Part shown: in pieces, positions 6,006 through 7,022 of the stretch
Layout of the letters: each line of letters starts with the position of its first letter
Position numbering within the stretch: the stretch's first letter is position 1
Source: Clostridiales bacterium UBA7573
Lineage (GTDB): Bacteria; Bacillota; Clostridia; Oscillospirales; CAG-272
Length of the DNA: 7,022 nt
Assembly: GCA_002477905.1 (NCBI GenBank)
Contig: DLLB01000002.1
Span: 19,074-26,095 of the forward strand
Direction of reading: 5' to 3'
The notes under the pieces: generated by a model
What the model was told of the DNA's origin: nothing
Seen by the model: the letters and a program-made list of their open reading frames with translations, nothing else
Databases searched by the model: none
Translations under genes and position numbers: made by a program

Positions 6006-6021
6006 TTTTGCAACCGCAAAA
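6006..6021. promoter_or_regulatory. Palindrome between two divergent promoters, candidate shared operator
   Basis: TTTTGC (6006-6011) and GCAAAA (6016-6021) around AACC. It lies between the two outward-facing -35 boxes (5992-5997 leftward, 6037-6042 rightward), close to the midpoint. Confidence 0.45.
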
Positions 6022-6036
6022 AACTGAAAAAACCTC

Positions 6037-6065
6037 TTGACCTTTGACAGGGAATACGGTATAAT
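6037..6065 (+). promoter_or_regulatory. Sigma-A promoter of the ADP-ribosylglycohydrolase-like gene
   Basis: TTGACC (6037-6042), a 17-bp spacer and a perfect TATAAT (6060-6065). Transcription would begin near 6072. Confidence 0.88.
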
Positions 6066-6071
6066 ACCCAT

Positions 6072-6255
6072 AGGAAGTTTTGCGCGGTGCGCCTTGGAAC
6101 GATCGTTATCTATACGATGGAGGATGCATTCCATAGGGCAAGAAATGTCTTTGCGGGAACGTATTTTCCCTGCGGTATGTGACAGATGGAGCAGAGAAGC
6201 GGACTTCTCAAAATTTGAAACATTTTTATTTGGAAAAGAGAGGGGGAGCCAGCTT
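6072..6255 (+). other. Long structured 5' leader of the ADP-ribosylglycohydrolase-like gene
   Basis: About 184 nt lie between the predicted transcription start and the start codon. Short hairpins are visible: GCGC/GCGC (6082-6092), ATGGA/TCCAT (6117-6134), GGGAA/TTCCC extended past a bulged T (6153-6173) and GAGAAG/CTTCTC with a CGGA tetraloop (6194-6209). A 10-bp palindrome AACGATCGTT is at 6098-6107. I recognise no known riboswitch or T-box. The stretch also stays open in the frame of the downstream gene from an ATG at 6124. Together with 5924-6071 this explains the gene-free stretch here. Confidence 0.4.
6242..6248 (+). promoter_or_regulatory. Strong ribosome binding site for the start at 6256
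   Basis: GGGGGAG at 6242-6248 leaves 7 bases before the ATG. The earlier in-frame ATG at 6124 directly abuts a GGAGG (6119-6123), a spacing of zero that should not work for it. Confidence 0.8.
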
Positions 6256-7022
6256 ATGTTGACAGCCGCAGTGTATGGATTTGTGGTTGGCGATGCACTT
6301 GGCGTTCCTTATCTCAAACAGTCGCGCGGCACCTTTTTGTGTCGGGAAATGATCGGATTCGGTACGGCGGGGCAATTACCGGGTACCTGGTCTACCAATA
6401 CCTCCCTGTTGCTTGCAACCATGGATTCGCTCTCTCATACGGGTACTTTTCAAGCGGAAGATTTACGGAAGTACCTGCAACAATGGGAACACTTTTCCGC
6501 CGGTTTTCCTGGAATCAAGCCGCTTTCTGTTGGTGCGACAACCGCTTTGGCATTGATGCGCGGGGTTGGAGCTTCCAGTGTCAGCGCAAATGGCAGTGGT
6601 TCGCTTGTTCGGATGTTGCCGTTTGTTTTTGTTCCGCATACGGATGCACAGGTGCGGGAAGCAAGCGCCGTTACGCATGCGCATCCCATTGCGCAGGACG
6701 CCTGCGTCATGTATACGCAGATTGCACAAAATCTGTTGGCATGGCAGGATCTACGCACCGCCGCTTGTAACGCACAGCAGAACGTACTGCCGCAGATAAA
6801 AGCACCGTGGCGTCCTTTCTTTGCAGAGTCGGAGCCGGAATTGGATACTTCCGGTTATGTGGTGCATATGTTGGAAGCGGTGCTGTGGTGTCTTTCTACT
6901 ACGGATAATTACGCTGACGCGGTGAAAGCCGCGGTGAATCTTGGCGGACAAACCGCAACGACAGCGGCATTGACCGGTGGACTGGCGGGGATTCTTTACG
7001 GGCGTAATGCGATTCCGCCTGC
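6256..7022 (+). CDS. ADP-ribosylglycohydrolase-fold protein lacking the metal-binding aspartates (partial, runs off the window)
   Basis: 255 codons are open to the window end. The fold matches bacterial DraG/ARH proteins: AAVYGFVVGDALGVPY (4-19), RGTFLCREMIGFGTAGQ (24-40), PGTWSTNTSLLLATMDSL (42-59), SVGATTALALMRG (91-103), NGSGSLVRMLPF (112-123), VTHAHPIAQDACVMY (139-153) and NLGGQTATTAALTGGLAGILYG (228-249). Active members read GTWSDDTS and GGDTDTIAA at two of these places; the aspartates there hold the catalytic metals. Here they are T47, N48, Q232 and A234, so all four are lost. Hydrolysis of ADP-ribose from protein or nucleic acid is therefore unlikely by the known mechanism. The rest of the family pattern is intact, with strong promoter and ribosome site, which suggests a pseudoenzyme, perhaps an ADP-ribose binder or regulator (inference). 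An N-terminal extension from 6124 is possible but less likely. Confidence 0.9.
   Translation, partial: MLTAAVYGFVVGDALGVPYLKQSRGTFLCREMIGFGTAGQLPGTWSTNTSLLLATMDSLSHTGTFQAEDLRKYLQQWEHFSAGFPGIKPLSVGATTALALMRGVGASSVSANGSGSLVRMLPFVFVPHTDAQVREASAVTHAHPIAQDACVMYTQIAQNLLAWQDLRTAACNAQQNVLPQIKAPWRPFFAESEPELDTSGYVVHMLEAVLWCLSTTDNYADAVKAAVNLGGQTATTAALTGGLAGILYGRNAIPP

Noticed and set aside
6117..6182. 21-codon upstream reading frame in the leader (ATG 6117)
   Set aside because: There is no ribosome site ahead of it and it shows no leader-peptide signature such as a run of one amino acid.
6339..6770. Plus-strand 143-codon open frame within the ADP-ribosylglycohydrolase-like gene
   Set aside because: It is a different frame of a gene whose family motifs are continuous in the frame starting at 6256; it has no ribosome site or family match.

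Overview
The window looks like a chromosomal segment of a Gram-positive, low-to-mid G+C bacterium, most likely a gut- or rumen-type Clostridia member. The grounds are GGAGG-type ribosome sites close to starts, textbook sigma-A promoters with 17-bp spacers, strong intrinsic terminators in short intergenic gaps, and the types of protein encoded. I cannot name a genus. No RNA gene, CRISPR array, insertion sequence or phage gene was recognised.

Layout from left to right: (1) the N-terminal end of a membrane protein on the minus strand (1-267), possibly a CPBP-type intramembrane protease; (2) a divergent control region (268-598) with one consensus promoter per direction and a perfect 10-bp inverted repeat beside the rightward -35 box; (3) a GH30-family glycoside hydrolase without signal peptide (599-1945) and its terminator; (4) two small XRE-type repressor-like proteins in tandem (2114-2386, 2545-2832), each with its own promoter and terminator, and with an extra leftward promoter between them; (5) a PIG3-type zinc-free quinone oxidoreductase (2920-3906, minus), divergent from (6) an AraC-type regulator (4164-4925); the shared 257-bp gap holds two promoters, inverted repeats and a terminator-like hairpin in the oxidoreductase leader; (7) a sugar phosphate isomerase/epimerase-like TIM-barrel protein (5057-5923, minus); (8) divergent from it, after a roughly 180-nt structured leader, an ADP-ribosylglycohydrolase-fold protein that runs off the window (6256-7022+).

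Almost every gene seems to be transcribed alone: nearly all have their own recognisable promoter, and convergent pairs share bidirectional terminators. The content suggests accessory carbohydrate use (GH30 enzyme, sugar isomerase/epimerase-like protein, AraC regulator) plus a redox enzyme, but no single operon or pathway can be assembled from it.

The most unusual point is gene 8. Its fold-defining segments match bacterial ADP-ribosylglycohydrolases, but all four aspartates of the two metal-binding motifs are replaced (T47, N48, Q232, A234), while the frame stays open and promoter and ribosome site are strong. It looks like an expressed pseudoenzyme rather than a decayed gene. Several start codons were moved downstream of the longest open frame because promoter or ribosome-site positions rule out the longer versions.
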